DNA of 49,927 bases, taken from the NCBI GenBank assembly GCA_003568945.1, contig BDIP01000008.1, positions 1,231 through 51,157 of the forward strand, read 5' to 3'. The notes beneath the pieces were generated by a model. That model did no database searches. It saw only the letters and a program-made list of their open reading frames with translations, and was not told the origin of the DNA. The stretch is from Kipferlia bialata. Lineage: Eukaryota; Fornicata. Position 1 is the stretch's first letter, and the number at the start of each line of letters is the position of its first letter. Shown piece after piece: positions 23,501 to 38,500 of the stretch. The position numbers were made by a program, and so were the translations under genes.

Positions 23501-26500
23501 CTACTCACAGCCAACCGGTGCTCCTCTACAGCGGAGGCTAGCATTGTCTCCACTCCCTGAAGCTCGACATTCTTCTGGTCCAACTGCTCTAAGACCTCGT
23601 TCAGCGCCTGCCTACCGGATATAACCTTGGGTCAGAGTAGTGTAAAGGGACATACGACAAAAGAGTCAAACAAAGAGATGGCCTGTTCCACAGTCATATT
23701 CATACATGGCTATGTTGAATGTGAATACATATGCCAGTATACTCAAGGGGCATGTACCTCGTCCAACAGGGGCTGGGTCTCTGTGACAGACTGGTGGAAC
23801 ACAAGCACTGCCTGGACCCACTCCACAAGGCCGCCTTAGAGTGAGACTACGACAATACTATCAGAAGACTTAACATCGGAAAGGTAATCCAACTCACCAA
23901 CACTGAGCGAAACGTGAACTGCGCTGGAATATGTGAAGTCAGGAGCAGATACATAGGGCTGTAGGAGCTCGGCCTGCTCTCTAGACAGACGGGCAGGATC
24001 GTAGTCAAGAAGACGCCTGGGTGAATCATGAAATGTACTCTCAAAACTGCTACTAACTTGCCGTGCCAATAGGAGACCCACCTGACAAAGTGGGCGGAGT
24101 TCATCAGGTAGCGCAGGTCATCGTAGGAGTCCTCGGGGGAATAGAACGTTACGCTGACCATATCGTCGCCATCGGGAGAGGAGGAGTGGGCCGTGCCCTC
24201 CCGGACCACCCCGGCATCGTCAGCAGCCACGGACACCCTCAGCAGCTGGGCCCTGACAGGCCGCACAGAGCCTTCACCTGTAGGGTGAGTGGTGCACACC
24301 TATTAGTTCCTATTTACAGTATCCTTAATATATAAGAACTAACAAGAGCACGTACCTAGGATAATGCCGACGCAATCGATGATCCGCCGAATCAGGGAAG
24401 GAGGGTGTGTCATTGTCTGGGGTGAGAGGGTATCGTAGAGAGTGTCTGAAAACTCAAACACTCTCGTATCAGAATGAGAGCGAGAGTCAGTTGACTGGCC
24501 ACCAAACACAGTGGAAATTGGTGGGGAATGGATACCCCTAACATCCATGTCCCATCGACACAACGAATGGCGTATCAATACCTTTAGGAATGTAACATCG
24601 TCCGAGCTTACAAGAGACACTGCACGCTTGGCTGCCTTCAGAGCAGGGAGCCTCTCCTTCAGCCTCTCATTGGCGTCCCCTGACAGCCGCATCAGCTGGT
24701 CGGCCATCCGCTCATGCTTCTGCTGTACCTGCACAAGAGCAGCACGGCGCTCCTCAGCCCTGGTGGTTAGGAAGAACAACCAACAGTGGCCATCCACAAC
24801 AGGCAGTGATACATACCTTGCTGAAGACTCCATCAGCTCCTGCAGTCTTTCGTTCATGGTCTCAGTCTGGGCTCTGAGAACCTCCTTGGCTCTGATGATA
24901 AACAAAATTGAGGATAGAGTAGAAGATATTCTTGAGCATATTACAGTTCATTGAAATTGACACCCACCCACCCCACACAGCACAGAATGTTACCTGTTGA
25001 TCTCCACTCTATCCTGGGCAATGGAGCTTGCTACGGTGGACAGGGAGCTGAAGGCACTGGTGTATCGGATGAAGTCCGACACAATGCGCAGCGTGGACCT
25101 TCGGTACTCAACCAGGAACAGCTGGGCCACCACCTTCAGGGCCTGCAAGGTAATCTTTGGGCCGGGAGGAAGAACCTTCAACAGAGGGATCGACTGGGCG
25201 CCTGTGTCAGACAATGATACGGATGTAGATACATAACTACAACGTGGTGTACATAATATCTACTCACCAGTTGCCTCTGGCACTCGGAGTCCTGGGATGC
25301 TGCCCCTGACCCCAGGGTCCCCTGTGATGGGTCCCACTGCCTGGGGTGGGTGAATCAGAAGAGAATAGCTAACTATAGGGCACTTCCCACCTGCATATCG
25401 GCGGTGTCATTCTCTCCGCCAAATGCAATGACGGGATTGAGGTTGGAGGCGCCGTTAATGGGCATCTGAAGAGCAGCGACAAGAGCCTGGGCCAGAATGT
25501 TGGAGTGCGTGTTCTGGATATTGACAATCTCGTGCTCAATCTGCTGGAACAGAAGATGGCGACTGTTCTGCTTCTTGGCACTGGCGGATGTGTCAGCTGA
25601 GGGTGAGGGGAGGTCTTGGGACTCACACAAGAATGACAACATGAGTTCCTACCTCTGTTGAGGAAGAGCGTTCCACTTCTGTAGGGCGAGGACTCAGACC
25701 CTGATGCCCCGGCAGAATACAGAGACGCAGACTGGGGACCAAACGGAGAGGGGGCCGGAGAGTTGGAGAGGGAAGGCGACTCATCGCGCACATGCACTCT
25801 GTTAATGTTGACGGAGAGGTCGATGCTGTCTCCGCTGTTCTCGATACTGTCTGTCTCAGACTGCCCCACATCCACATCCACATCATCGTACACAGAGGGG
25901 TCGGGGGTCACTGGGGTGAGGGCACAACTAGGGATAGCGCTTATCCACATCTTACCTTGGTCTGCACAGAACTTCTCCTTCATCCGCTCCAGTGCCCCTA
26001 TAAGTTGAAGTCGTGTCTCGTCGAGTGTGGGCTCTATCATGATCCGGAGTGCCTCCACTAGTTCGGGCTGACTAGCGCCGTTCCACAGCATGCTGGAGGG
26101 TCAGATACTATATATGTCCATATATATATGTGTGTGTATATGTCAGAAGCAGCACATACACTGCTATTCACCGGAAACACGTCATAGATCCATACCTGTA
26201 GTGTAACCGCTGGAGGGAGTGCTGCAGAAGTCTGGTACAGGAACCCATACGCCTGTGTCAGATAGTGTTTGCAACACACTGAAGGTGGTATGAGGTTCTG
26301 TATCAGTATCGGTATATGCCAACACCCACCTGTTCAGATGCTCCGTCTTAGGAGGAGCTGCCGCTGAGTTGCCGGTCGTTATGTGGTCACTGACAGGCGT
26401 GGGACTCTTGCTACGGAACACCACAATGGGCACCACCCTTCTTCTGATGTACTCAGACACCTTGGCAATGTCAAATGGAGACAGAGAGCTGGTCGGGAAC

Positions 26501-29500
26501 TGAGCGTTGCGGGACAGGCAGAGTCTGTGGTAAGACCAGGGTTCTCAGAAACCCATACCGTATAGAGACACAGCTGTTGGCACCTGTGGATTGCATCATC
26601 TGAGAAGCACTGAGTGAGGTCGCTGAGTGGGGACAGCAGGGACAGCAGGAGGGTGGATACCCAGGTGTCGACACCAGGGGACGCAATGCGACTAAGGTGA
26701 GACGACTGACAACATCAGACACATATAGAATGCAACGGACACGCACTAGCTATATTTAACACATATGAGAGGAATAATGAATGTAACCCTGCACACATGC
26801 ACATACATATCACAATATGTACCTGTTTCCGGACGTGTGGCCGGACACCTCGAAGCAGAGGACAAGGGGCAGGATCCGACCGGCGTTGAGTGAGTCAAAC
26901 TCATCTGAAGTGTCCTTGACAGTACACTGCTGGTCTTGAAGTGTAAATGGGTCCACTGGGGTTGGTGGGTGTTAGAGGAAGAAGGACACTGGTTGCAAGC
27001 ACGGATAGCAATATATACCTGGTTCGCTATCGGATGCTGTGGAGTCTCCCTCGTGGTGAGCAAATGCAAACTGCTCCGCGACACTTCTCTGCCTTGGCAG
27101 AGCACATGCCAGAGGGAGCCTGGGTTAGGGGAAATAGAGTGAAGAGATGGAACACTGTATCGGTGACTATTCCACAACACTCTCCCCACTCATGAGTCCC
27201 GCCGTCTCATACCTCTCCAGCAGCTGCGACAGAGCCAGCTGGTTGACGGTGTGCATGGACTCGCTGGGGTTGATCACGCACCGTAGCACAGAGAAGGACT
27301 GCTCTGCATCTCTGTCAGCGCCTGGGGCAAATGTGTATATCCTGTCGAGGGCCCCCATGCGGGATAGAGAGTAGTGGGTGATGAGAGGCAGATCGAGGGT
27401 GGTGGACTCTGAGCAGTCAGAGATGGCAATGGGAGGAGCCCCTGGGGAGTAGCGGCGGATGAGGGTGGCGAGGGCCAGAGCTGAAGAAAGGAAGGACTCC
27501 GTGATGATGACGGAGGTCATTGACTGGCCCAGAGCCCTCATGGCCCGCCTGTCCAGCTCAGCCATCCCGGCCTGAGTGAGAAAGGTGTCCAAGTATACAA
27601 AGACCATGGTGCACATGGATGCGGTACACTACTGTTACTGCAACATACCTGTGATGGTAGCATCTGCAGCATTCCCGTTGTCTGGGGCACCAGGTCGACC
27701 CCTGCGATGGTGTCCGTGTCCATGAGTACGGTGTGCACATGGTCTGGCAGGTTCTCAAACTGGTTCAGACACACTATCGAGTACAACGAGTGGGACGTCC
27801 TGTTCATCACATGGTCACACTTCAGGTCTGCACAGCCAAAGAGCGGCACACCCATCTCTACAATGGTGGCTGAGGTGGGTGATACGATACCACAAGTATA
27901 TGCTATATCAGCTTTCGCAGGTACCTGGGTTCAACTGGAGTGGACAGAGGGACAGCCGCGGGTTGGACGCCGTCTGTGTGATACCTGGAAGTGAGGGACA
28001 GATCGCTGACTTTTGCTGCCTGACAAGTATTGTAACCCTAACAGAACCCACCTGTTATGGCCAACAGCCAGGCATCGGCTAGAGGGTGACCAGTGCTGAG
28101 GAGGCTGAGGCCGTCGTTATCGACGGTCTCAGTCCGGTGGCTCACCCCCCCGTCTGCCCCAATACCAGAGTCACTCGCTGTGGGAGCAGCCGAGTGACTC
28201 CTGGTCTCTCCGTGTGACCTCTCCGACAGGCCTGACTCCTCAGTCTCAGAAACCTCCTCATACAGCCCATCATCGTCGCTGGCAGGTAAGATGTGAACGG
28301 CTTCTAGAAACACAGGTGAGTGGTGTGTGTATTACGATGTACAGGAAACACAGACAACTACGGGCACCTTACTGGTATATTCCCGACCTCCACTCTCTTA
28401 CCTGTCTCGTTGCTGCAATGGCTGGAAGAACTCGGCAAAGAAGATCGGGTCTCTAAGGATCCTGGCCATTGCTAGCGATGCCTCTACTGCTATGGAATCC
28501 AGGACGGCACCTGCTCCAGTGGCTGATGACGGAGGGTACTTGTCTCTAGGCCCTCTCGTGAGGGAGTTCTCCAGTTCGACAGAAGAGGCACGCCTCAGAG
28601 TCCGCTCGGTCTCCTTAACAATACGCTTGGCAAGTTCTGGAGGTAAAATGTAGATCAACACATATGTCCATCGGCTTGCTGTTCACAAACATAGACACGA
28701 GTAGATAGAACTATACCCACCACATGCTCTCACCTGTGGTAGACTCAATTGTGGTGTAGTCTGCAAAGGGCACAGCAAAGCACTCGAGATTGTTCTTGAC
28801 TGTCTGCGTGGTGAGGGAATGGGCCAGGCAGTCGATGGCAAACTGACGCTGCATGGCGTGGGTGACAGCAGGGGTGACGAGGGTGGTGGGGATAATGGCA
28901 CGGAACATGACGAGAGAGAGGACGCTGGACGTTAGTGGTCGGAAATCCACATTACTATATAGATATCTTACCTTGAAGGTAACTCTGGCTCAGACACAAA
29001 TGCCTGGACGGCAGAGAGTACTGCCCACTGCTCTGCCTCTGAGGACAGGAGGGTGGCATCAATCAGCAGAATGACAGAGTCTGACCCCATGAGGAGGTCG
29101 GTGTACATCCTGAGCACGGTCGACTTGAGCTGGGTGTACATTGCATTGGAGTCGCAGGGGGATTCCATGGTGGGAGTGTCCACCTCCGCTGCAATGGGGC
29201 CAAGAGACACACGCAGAATGGGGACAGACATTGACCCAGCCTGGTGTCACCACAGCGAATAGGTATCACTTATACAACCAGAAATAGCAGCATGGTTGAA
29301 GAGACCAAATGACTCAGCAATAGTACTTGTAACTGCTTATACCTTGAGAGAAGCCGCATTGCTACCGATGCCCGCTGCCTCCAGGTATGTGTAGAGGTTG
29401 GGCAGCACTGTCTCATGCACACCCAGGGACACAATCGAGTCCAGGCTGTGTCCAGACAGGGAGTCCCTCTCGCACTGGTACTGACACTGGTACTGACACC

Positions 29501-32500
29501 CCGCGTCCTGTGCCCCTCCCAACTGACCCACCATACTGCTCAGCACCTTGCCGGTGGTGACAGCGGAGGCCAGAACGGGCGAGGGTAGGGAGAGGAAGCC
29601 CGGGAGCGTCTCCAGTAGCATACTGCTGGGGTTGATATCGCACACCTCGAAGGCATTGAAGGCGGGACCGAGGTCACCTTCAAACACCTCGTAGTCCTCG
29701 GGATGGGACAACTCCCTGACAGTCAGTAAGCACAATACAATTACAATGGCAAACAGTCGATGATCGCATATTTGGAAAACTCACCTCTTCACGGGAACCA
29801 CATCGTTATGGCCGCCGGCCAGCATGCAGAGAGCTGTGAGACCGGCACCCCTAGACACAAGAGAGAGGATGAGATGGTTCACCTGGGAGTAAGACCAGTG
29901 GTTGTGCAACAGTTGTGTAAATAGAGTATGGCACCTTCTTTAGCAGAGTAGAGTCTGCCCGACATCCCCTCGAGTCAGAGCCCGGCACCCCTTCCCTAGC
30001 GGAGTCGACAGGCTCACAGGACATCGCATGGACACAGGCACTGACCCCAGTGCACACACAGTGCAGAAGGGGCTGGTGCAGACTGGGCTGGCGGATCACG
30101 TCGTTGACATGACTCTTGGAGTGATCCCCACCAGTGGGGATATCTCCTTCCCCAGTCTCTGCACTGTCGACACCAGCCATCCTGGCACTGTGATGCACAT
30201 TGCCCAGCCTAGAAATGAGATACAGCCTTCGAAATAGTCCAAACCCGGGTTGTATTACACACATATACACACCTGTCTCCAGTTGCCATAAAGGTCGCAT
30301 ATGTCACACTGGCAAGTAGAAGGTACGGCAATGAGAACGTGTTGGATGCAACCTCATGGGGTAGCAATGTCTGACCGCTCCCTTGACGTTAGTCTGAATC
30401 ATACCCAAAGGCGTAAGAACACTAGCATCCTCCTATGAAAATGGCAGATATGGTACCTGTAGCACATGCCAAAACAGGAAGCAGGAGCTCCTCCCAGAGA
30501 CTGTCTGACGCGGCATACAGCAGGGTGCAGTCACTGTCACTCATGTGGCGTTGGATGGGTGGGATGCACAGGGGATACTTGCCATTGATAATCCTCAATG
30601 GCTTGGACACGTCGCTAGTAGCAGAGTACAGCATGCCACGGCTGACAGTATTGGGCAAGTGTACATTCAGACGAGTGACAGGACATGAACTGTGGGACAG
30701 AGGGCCACCTGGAGGGTAAGGGTGAGTGGCATCCATATATGTACATATGTATAGTAGTTACTGACATCAGATTGTCAGAGCAATACCTGGAATCTCGCGC
30801 ACAAGTCTTGGGGAGAGGCTTCCAGTATCCTCAGGAACCAGAATGATCGTCCTGCGGTGACACACACGCAAGCTGACACAAGAGGGAATATGAAAGTAAA
30901 GCAGATTCCCAAAACACACCGAAACCCCTCAGAATACCAGAGACAACCAAAAGCCACAACTCGTACCTTGAGAAGGAAGGGAATATACCGTTGCCTCTCT
31001 CTCCTGCAACCAGGGTAAAGACCAGCTCGGGGGGACACAGAACTACAACATCTCCCTCCAGGGGTCCTGTCTCTGGGCCAGACCCTATGCCGGCCGGTCC
31101 GTTCCCGTACCGCCTAAGCTGCACACTATCAGGGAGAGTGCTGCATCCAAAGGCCACCCACGTGGACACAGGTCGGCGGCCAACAGTACTGTCTGGATAT
31201 TGACAGTCGCCGGTTCCGTCTTCGTGGGTTTCAGTGGCCAGCTGGGCAAGCCGAAGGGCTAAAGATCCTGAGAGGTCAGATTACAGAACATATCACTATT
31301 CCTTACTATGCAATAGACACAGCTCAATGCAAATCCGTACCCAGAGCGACGACTGCATTTACAGAGCAGCTGGAAGGATACATGAGAACTGTGAACTGGG
31401 AGGCGGAGAGCAGGAAGGAGGTCCTGACGGCACATAGAATACCAGTACGCATCAAGTGCGACACACTGTCGGCCTGACGTATGGCGGTCATGGAGTTGTA
31501 TGCGTTCTTCCCGATGCGAGTGTTTGGCAAGGGAATGTGGCCCAGCCCGTGGGTAGCGCCAGAGAACCCAGTACGGAGCAAAGAACCCCACCCTGCCAGG
31601 GACCTCTCCACCTCCAGACTGAAGAGAGAGGGCACCACGATGGAGCTGGGGTCTATGGTCGTGACGGGTTGGGCCAGCCGGCCTGCCTTGGCTGAGACCT
31701 GATCAGGATCTGGGGCACTGGCAGGGACCTGGGATATGCGGTGGAATGGGCCGTAGAGGGATCCACCCTTCCTCCCAGGTCTCTCCCCGTCACCAGTAAG
31801 AGACTTGACATAGGCTACCAACAGCTGCATGCTATCGTTAGCACTGCGTGTGGACCCGATTACACCCTGCACCACGCCTCTGATCCAGATATCATCCACA
31901 GAGGCCAGGTCCTTGGATCTCTCAAGCATCTCAACAACCTGCTAGTCGGCGCACTACTCACGAAATGTTCTGGGATAGAATACATATATATCAGTCGTAT
32001 CGATTATGACAATACCTGCATAAATGGGGCGGGGTCTGCATTGGGCTTGGCCGCCACAGCCCCTATGGGCTTGGAGGTGTCTGCCTCTCCGTCTCCATCA
32101 GCATCGGGCAGGGCCTCCACCTGATGGGCAGTAAACACCAGTAGCTTGCTGGGCTCTGGGTGCATTGGGTAGGAGGAGGACAGACGACGCTGAGTGTGGG
32201 GCAGAGACGCGTCCTGGAGTAGGGGGAAGACTGCCGACGACTGGTTGAGGGCCGGGGGTGCTGAGCTAGAGGCAACGCAGCCAGAAGCTCTGTTGCACAA
32301 GGACGACACAGCAAGGCCTCCAGAGTCCCCATCGGCGACAAAGAAGGGTTGCTTTCCGTTGACCAGGGGGTTGGCAGAGGACGCTAGCTTACCACCGGCT
32401 GCACCGAGCAAGGCACTGCGCAGACTGAGGTGTAATGGAACGTCGTTGAACTCAGCAGCCAGAATCTCTGCGAGGGTCTCATCAATGGACTGTATTCCTA

Positions 32501-35500
32501 GGAGGGCCCCGCTCTCAGCAGTTGCCATCCCGTGAGGCACCTCAGCAGTATGGATCTGGGCGTTGACAGCTGAGAGCGAGGCGGATGACGTCTGGATGGA
32601 GGTGTTCCTGTTGGCTGCAAAGTCAAATGGAATGGGTTGCGGCACAGTGCATGTGGCCAAGGACCGCACCTGCAGTCTGAGGGACAGGGGCAGCCGGGAC
32701 TGACACACTGGAGACAGGGTGAGACTCAGAGCTGTGAGCAGGCACTCCTGCACAGTGTAGGCCACCAGGGTGTGCTGGGCCGCAGTCCTGATCAGAAGTC
32801 CCTTTAGGCACACAGCCACGTTGGGGATCAGGCCTTCGAGATCGAGGAGGTCTGACTCGGTAGAGACATGGAGATGGGCCAGAACAGCGCCAGTGCGGAC
32901 AGCGAGCATATAACAGACATCGTCATCGCTCTTGTTAAATCCCGCCCGCCCAACCTCTCCCGACTCCTCCTCACCCCTCCTGCCCCTCCCTCTCTCCTTG
33001 TCCGGCCGCTCCTTGGCGATGAAGGCAGGAAGCAGAGACCGATACGCAGAGTGGGCCAATAGAGCATAGTGAGCAGAAAGAGAGGCTATCTGAGACGCCT
33101 CACTGGTAGGCAATAGCAGGCCACTCCCTCCACTACCACCATACTGCTCTGTGCCTCCAAACTCTGCCCCTCTAGCATAGGCTGCAGAGTGGATGCCGAC
33201 CAATCGCTTGACTCGACTGATCCTTTCCTGGCGGCCATCATCATCTGCTGACTGATCCCTATTCTGCTCCTATGGTGAGAGGTTATGAGAAATCCCGATT
33301 TCTATCCTCTGACAATTTAGAAGTGACATGTGGAGAATATACCTCAAAGAGTGAGTCTGCCGCTAGGCCACATCCAGAACTAGCGGCGAAGATGCTCAGT
33401 GACCCAGTGTCATCCTTTGCCTTGTCCTGAAAGGTGAGATGTTAAGAATACCTCGAGTGCCTATTGCCACATCCTACCTTATCATCCTCAGAGTCTGTTT
33501 CCATGGGAAGCAGCACTGCACGCTCAGTCTTGGCTGATGCCACTAGGTTACAGGACGCCAACACTGCATACAGACCAGTTCTTGCGGTGTATACCAGCGT
33601 CTTGTCTAACGGTGCTGAGTGGACAACATGAACGTGGAGCCGCTCACCAAAACTGGCGGGAATCTTGGCAGTCAGGGATCCGGTGTCGTTAAGATCAAAC
33701 CTACGTTAGACGGTCATGGAAACATCGAAATAATGTCAGGTGGATACGCCCACAAGTCACTACATACTACAGGACGCCAACAGATAGATACCACAAACCT
33801 GGATGAAGTCATAACGTTGACACCCTCAAGCACTGGGTACACTGTGGCAAGCCTATCACTACACAGTCCCAGCTCCTCTAAGGGATACTCACTGGGTCCT
33901 GGGGTCAACACATACACCAGACACATGACTAAACGTATAACATGAGTATATGACGTGACTAACACTATTACTAAGATGTCTAATCATTACTACGCACCCA
34001 GATCGTCTGTGATGCGGCAGAAGTGACTGGACACACTGTGACTGGCACTGGCTAGAAAGGCCTCGCCCATGAACTGTTGCGTCCTAAGGACGTCGTCATG
34101 CGTATGGAGCTCAAGATCCACAAGGACCAGAGACGCCCCAAGAGCAGAGGCTCGAAGAAGACAGCTCTTGAGTCTGTTGCTGCCTGAGGCGCTGCGTCCC
34201 TGGACCGGGCTAGGGTGCACAACAACAAAGGGCTTCCCAAGAAGGTTGTTGAACACTCGGAACACATCCATGCTCTGAGAGTGAGAGCAAGTACAACCAA
34301 ATTCGCGAATTCTTACAGATGGAACCGCTGGCTGTACCTTCTTGCTGCTTGAGTCGTCCGACACCTTGTTCTGTGTGCCACTGCTCAGACAGGGAACCAC
34401 AACACTGCGGTTCTGGGTTAGAAGACACTAGTAGAATTCCTACCAAAACCGAAAAAACATATACTATCGAAAGACTTACCTGACACACAGTGGAACTGTA
34501 GGACCGGGCAACGGCCTGCATCGCCTGGTGTGAGACAGAACCGGGGCAATACACTACTATGGTCAGGGTTTACATTCCATGGCAGCACCCACCTTGATAT
34601 ATGATGGAGTCCACATGCTGGGAACGAGGGTGTGGGCTGCCAAACAAGATGAAGGGTCGATACTGCGGTGGGAACGACGGTACAACCCGAGAGTAACAAA
34701 GAGTCATTTCAATTCAGGGTGAATATAACCATACCGTCTTTCATAGGTTGGGACAAATGGATAGAACTGGTACTGCTCAATTGCAGCATGTACCCGCACG
34801 GTAAGACCCACTGCAGAGCTGATATTAGACACACGACCCAAGTCAATAACTAGTATTAATATATTGATAGAAATTAGCATATAACGCGGCCAAACACATA
34901 CCTGCCCCCGAGCTGGGATGGGGTGTAGAGGGTGGGGTGGGCTAGACCACACTGCACCGGCCACTGGCAGAGAGACAGCTTAGCATAGAGGGTCTGGGGT
35001 AAGGCTGAGAGAGATACAGGAGGGTACAGACACTGATACCCACGGGTACACACCTGTGGGAATGTTGTGTGCAAGGCTTGGTGTCTGACTGCAAGATCAG
35101 TCAGCCCTTCTCTCTCAGCCTCAACCGGAAGCCTAGGTGTTAAACGTAACTATGGCAGATGCGGTATATGCAGCAAGGAGTAGAAAGTGTACAGACCAAG
35201 GGGTACCTGGGAACCACAATGCGGGGAAATACATCTCCGCCTGCTTCAGCGCTATTACCAGAGTTGATGGAAAGAGTGGGGAAGCTGCGGTTGTACCAAT
35301 CACCCTCTGGGATCTGACTGATGGAACTGCTCTTTTCACCCACATTCTGCTCCTCTGCTGCATATCCGAATATGAAGGGTGGCACGTGGTTCATTGTTCC
35401 AAAGACACCGGGGGAGAGACATGTGAGGGCCCAGGCAGCGGTATGGATGCTCTTGAGCTCCTGCACATGAGAATGATACAGGGAGTAACCAGAATCTAAC

Positions 35501-38500
35501 CACTGATGCACTTCTCTACACTCCGCTACCTTGTGAACGCCAAGCACCCTCTCCAGTAACACCTCGCCCGAGTTGCCACCTGGGTGTGGAATGGCGTCAC
35601 TGTGCCCACTGAGGTTGTCATTACCTGGCATCAGCCCAGTCACATAGCATGATAACACCAAGGAGCACCACTAGATACACCTACAACATACAATTACCTG
35701 TGCCGGTGTAGCTGATATGGGCACGAGCCAAGACCAGCTCCTCACTGAGCTGTGAACAATAGACAAACTGGTCCAGACTGCCTGAGTCGGAAGACGTGTG
35801 GCGCATATCCCTAAGGTAAAGACAGGGTGAAATGGACATAGTAGATGTCTGTCGTAGACATGTAACATACTTTGTATCGGCCTCTGCCTTTGCGCACATT
35901 GTTCTCAGGAACTCCTTCGTCTCCACAGAGGACCCTATGAATGTAGACAGGACCAGGAGGTAGTCAAGAAGACTGGACAGCTCCACCAGAGCCCCACAGC
36001 AGTCAGGAAGAGACGTATAGTACTTGACACCGATACGCAGCCTGTTTAGCTCGAATGTTAACCTTGGCAGTGCACTCACTTCATTGATCCTGCAATGTCA
36101 GATGTATGATGCAGTAATTATGGGAAAGTAAGAATTAGTATCATGTCTATCAACAAAGAGAGTCCCACACCTGTTAGCACAGATGAGCGAAGCCACACGC
36201 AAGGTGAACCGACACACGGCCAGCATGTAGAGGGTCTGGTAAGGGAGGATGGTAAGGAGGAACAGCATGGGGCATCCGCATATGAGCTCGGCACACTCTG
36301 CGTTGCCAGTGAACACCTCCAGCAGCTCGCTGTCGGAGGCGCAGGATAGGTCTATCCCAGAGAAGTCGAGCCTGCAGCCAAACATTGCGAGCATAGAATC
36401 TAGACGGGATCTGGAGACAGGGTCCCGTCCCAGACGCACCAGGACGGATGGGAAGGAGTCACGCTCTGATACCCTGCTCTTGAAGCGCGTCCAGGTCAGC
36501 TGGGGTCAAGAATAGTAATACCAGAGTGATGCAAAGAACCAACATACAATATGAGTCTCCTGAAACGACAAATCCGAAATGTAAACGAACACTCATATGT
36601 GAATGTACAAATATATAGATACCTCAGTCATGGCTGCGCTCCCCCCCGATGTTGTGATGAGGTCAAGGTCGGCTGGCATAGGGGCCAGAGCAATATACCT
36701 CTCGGGAGTGTTGGGCTGAGGGGGCTCGGCCTGTGTCTCGAACACGGCCAGCACCTGAAATGAGCTGACATATATATATGGACTTCCACATATTTGGGTA
36801 CCTTAGGCCATGCTACGTTGGGAGTGGGGACAAGGGGTGTAACCCTGGCTTGACGGGACCCAGCACCAAACACGGTCCTCAGGGCAATACGGACCTCCGA
36901 TAACACCCCTGAGATGTATGTCACTGGGGACAGCGGAGTCCAGGAACCTTGGGTGAGACAGATATCGATTCCAGATGAGAAGATTGAGTATCACACAATG
37001 TGTGGAGCACACCGCCAGAGGCGAACATACCCTTGCTGAGGGACACATCTGATACGGATGTTGCGTCCTTGACCAGAGGAATGGCACAGAGCACAGGGGT
37101 CTCAAACATGAGCAGGTTGCACCTGTGGCTTGGGGAGGTGAATGCAGCCTCGTTTGAGACATCTCCCTCCAACACAACTCCAACCACGTACTGCCTCTCG
37201 CTGTCGTACACCAGAGACGCCACCCCCGGGATGACCTGGCTCAGCAGCTGGCAGAACCTCTGTCGCTGAGACCTATTGGCTGTGAACATGATATTCTCCA
37301 AGTCGGCAGTGGACACAGGCTCAGTGGGGGACACAGCAGATGAGAACCCCTCACTCACACTGTCTGCGGTGTCGGTATTGTCTCTGTCCTGCTGGCTCTG
37401 AGTACATGCATCTCCTGTGATGTACACAGGACCGGAGCCACACACGTATAGCTCTCTGGTGGTGGTCAGGTGGCACCCGTCAGAGGCAGGTGAGACACCT
37501 GAGGTGAGAAGACACACTTGGAATTACAATGGCAGCCACTACCCCCATCGGTGTGACTCACCTTCCTTCAGTATAACAGGGTTGTCTTCGTGTTCGAGAA
37601 GCGACACATCGGTGCCGGCACTCACAAACAGGAAGAGATCAGAGTCACTGGCAATGCCGCTCAGGACGGGTACAGTAGCCCTGACAGAGCTCAGATAGGC
37701 TGTCCTCACGCTCTCAATGTGAGACATCTGGGACTCCACCTCGGCAAGGTAATCTGCAAACACAGTTCCCTCACTGACTGCCCCTACTACGCTGTGTGTG
37801 GACCTGAGGTAGTCGCAGAGGTTCCACCACGTGTCGCGAACCTTGGAGATTGACTCATATGGAAACAGGACTTCTGGGGAGTCACGGAGCAACAGGATCC
37901 GCTCGGACTCTGAGAGGGCTGTCAAGGAGCGTGCCTGAAATCAGATACATGCAGAGTGAGAGCGACAACAGACTGAGAAGTACACTTGAGCTACCGATTC
38001 AACGCACTGACCTCACTGGCGTGGGTCTCAGTGATGTACCCGTCATGACACACAAAGGGCTGAAGGGTGACCTCGTCATTCACAAGCCGCTCCGCCACAA
38101 ATGGGTTAATCATGACCCTATAGTGAGAGTATGTAGAAATGAAAACGGTTCCGTAGAAATAGTACATGAAAAGATAACTGTACACCAGTTCACACCTGCC
38201 ATTTGGGTCCACATGGTAGCTGTATCGGCAGTCTTCACGGGACCTGTACCCATCGACAGATCCTTCTGGGGGTTAAGAAGTGGGAGAGGTATGAGAGGCT
38301 GAGACCAAATCAACATGTGTGGAGTATGGGCTGGCACTTAACCACCCCCACCCCCTTTCACAGAGACACTCCCTCACCTCTAGATCTCTCAAAGGGGTTG
38401 ACGTCAGGCCTGGTGGCACATGCCCCTCGGGCGTGTGTCTCGTTCATCAACACTAGAGGAGGGCCCACGGCATGCCTCTTGAGCAGAGTAGATAGCGGCA

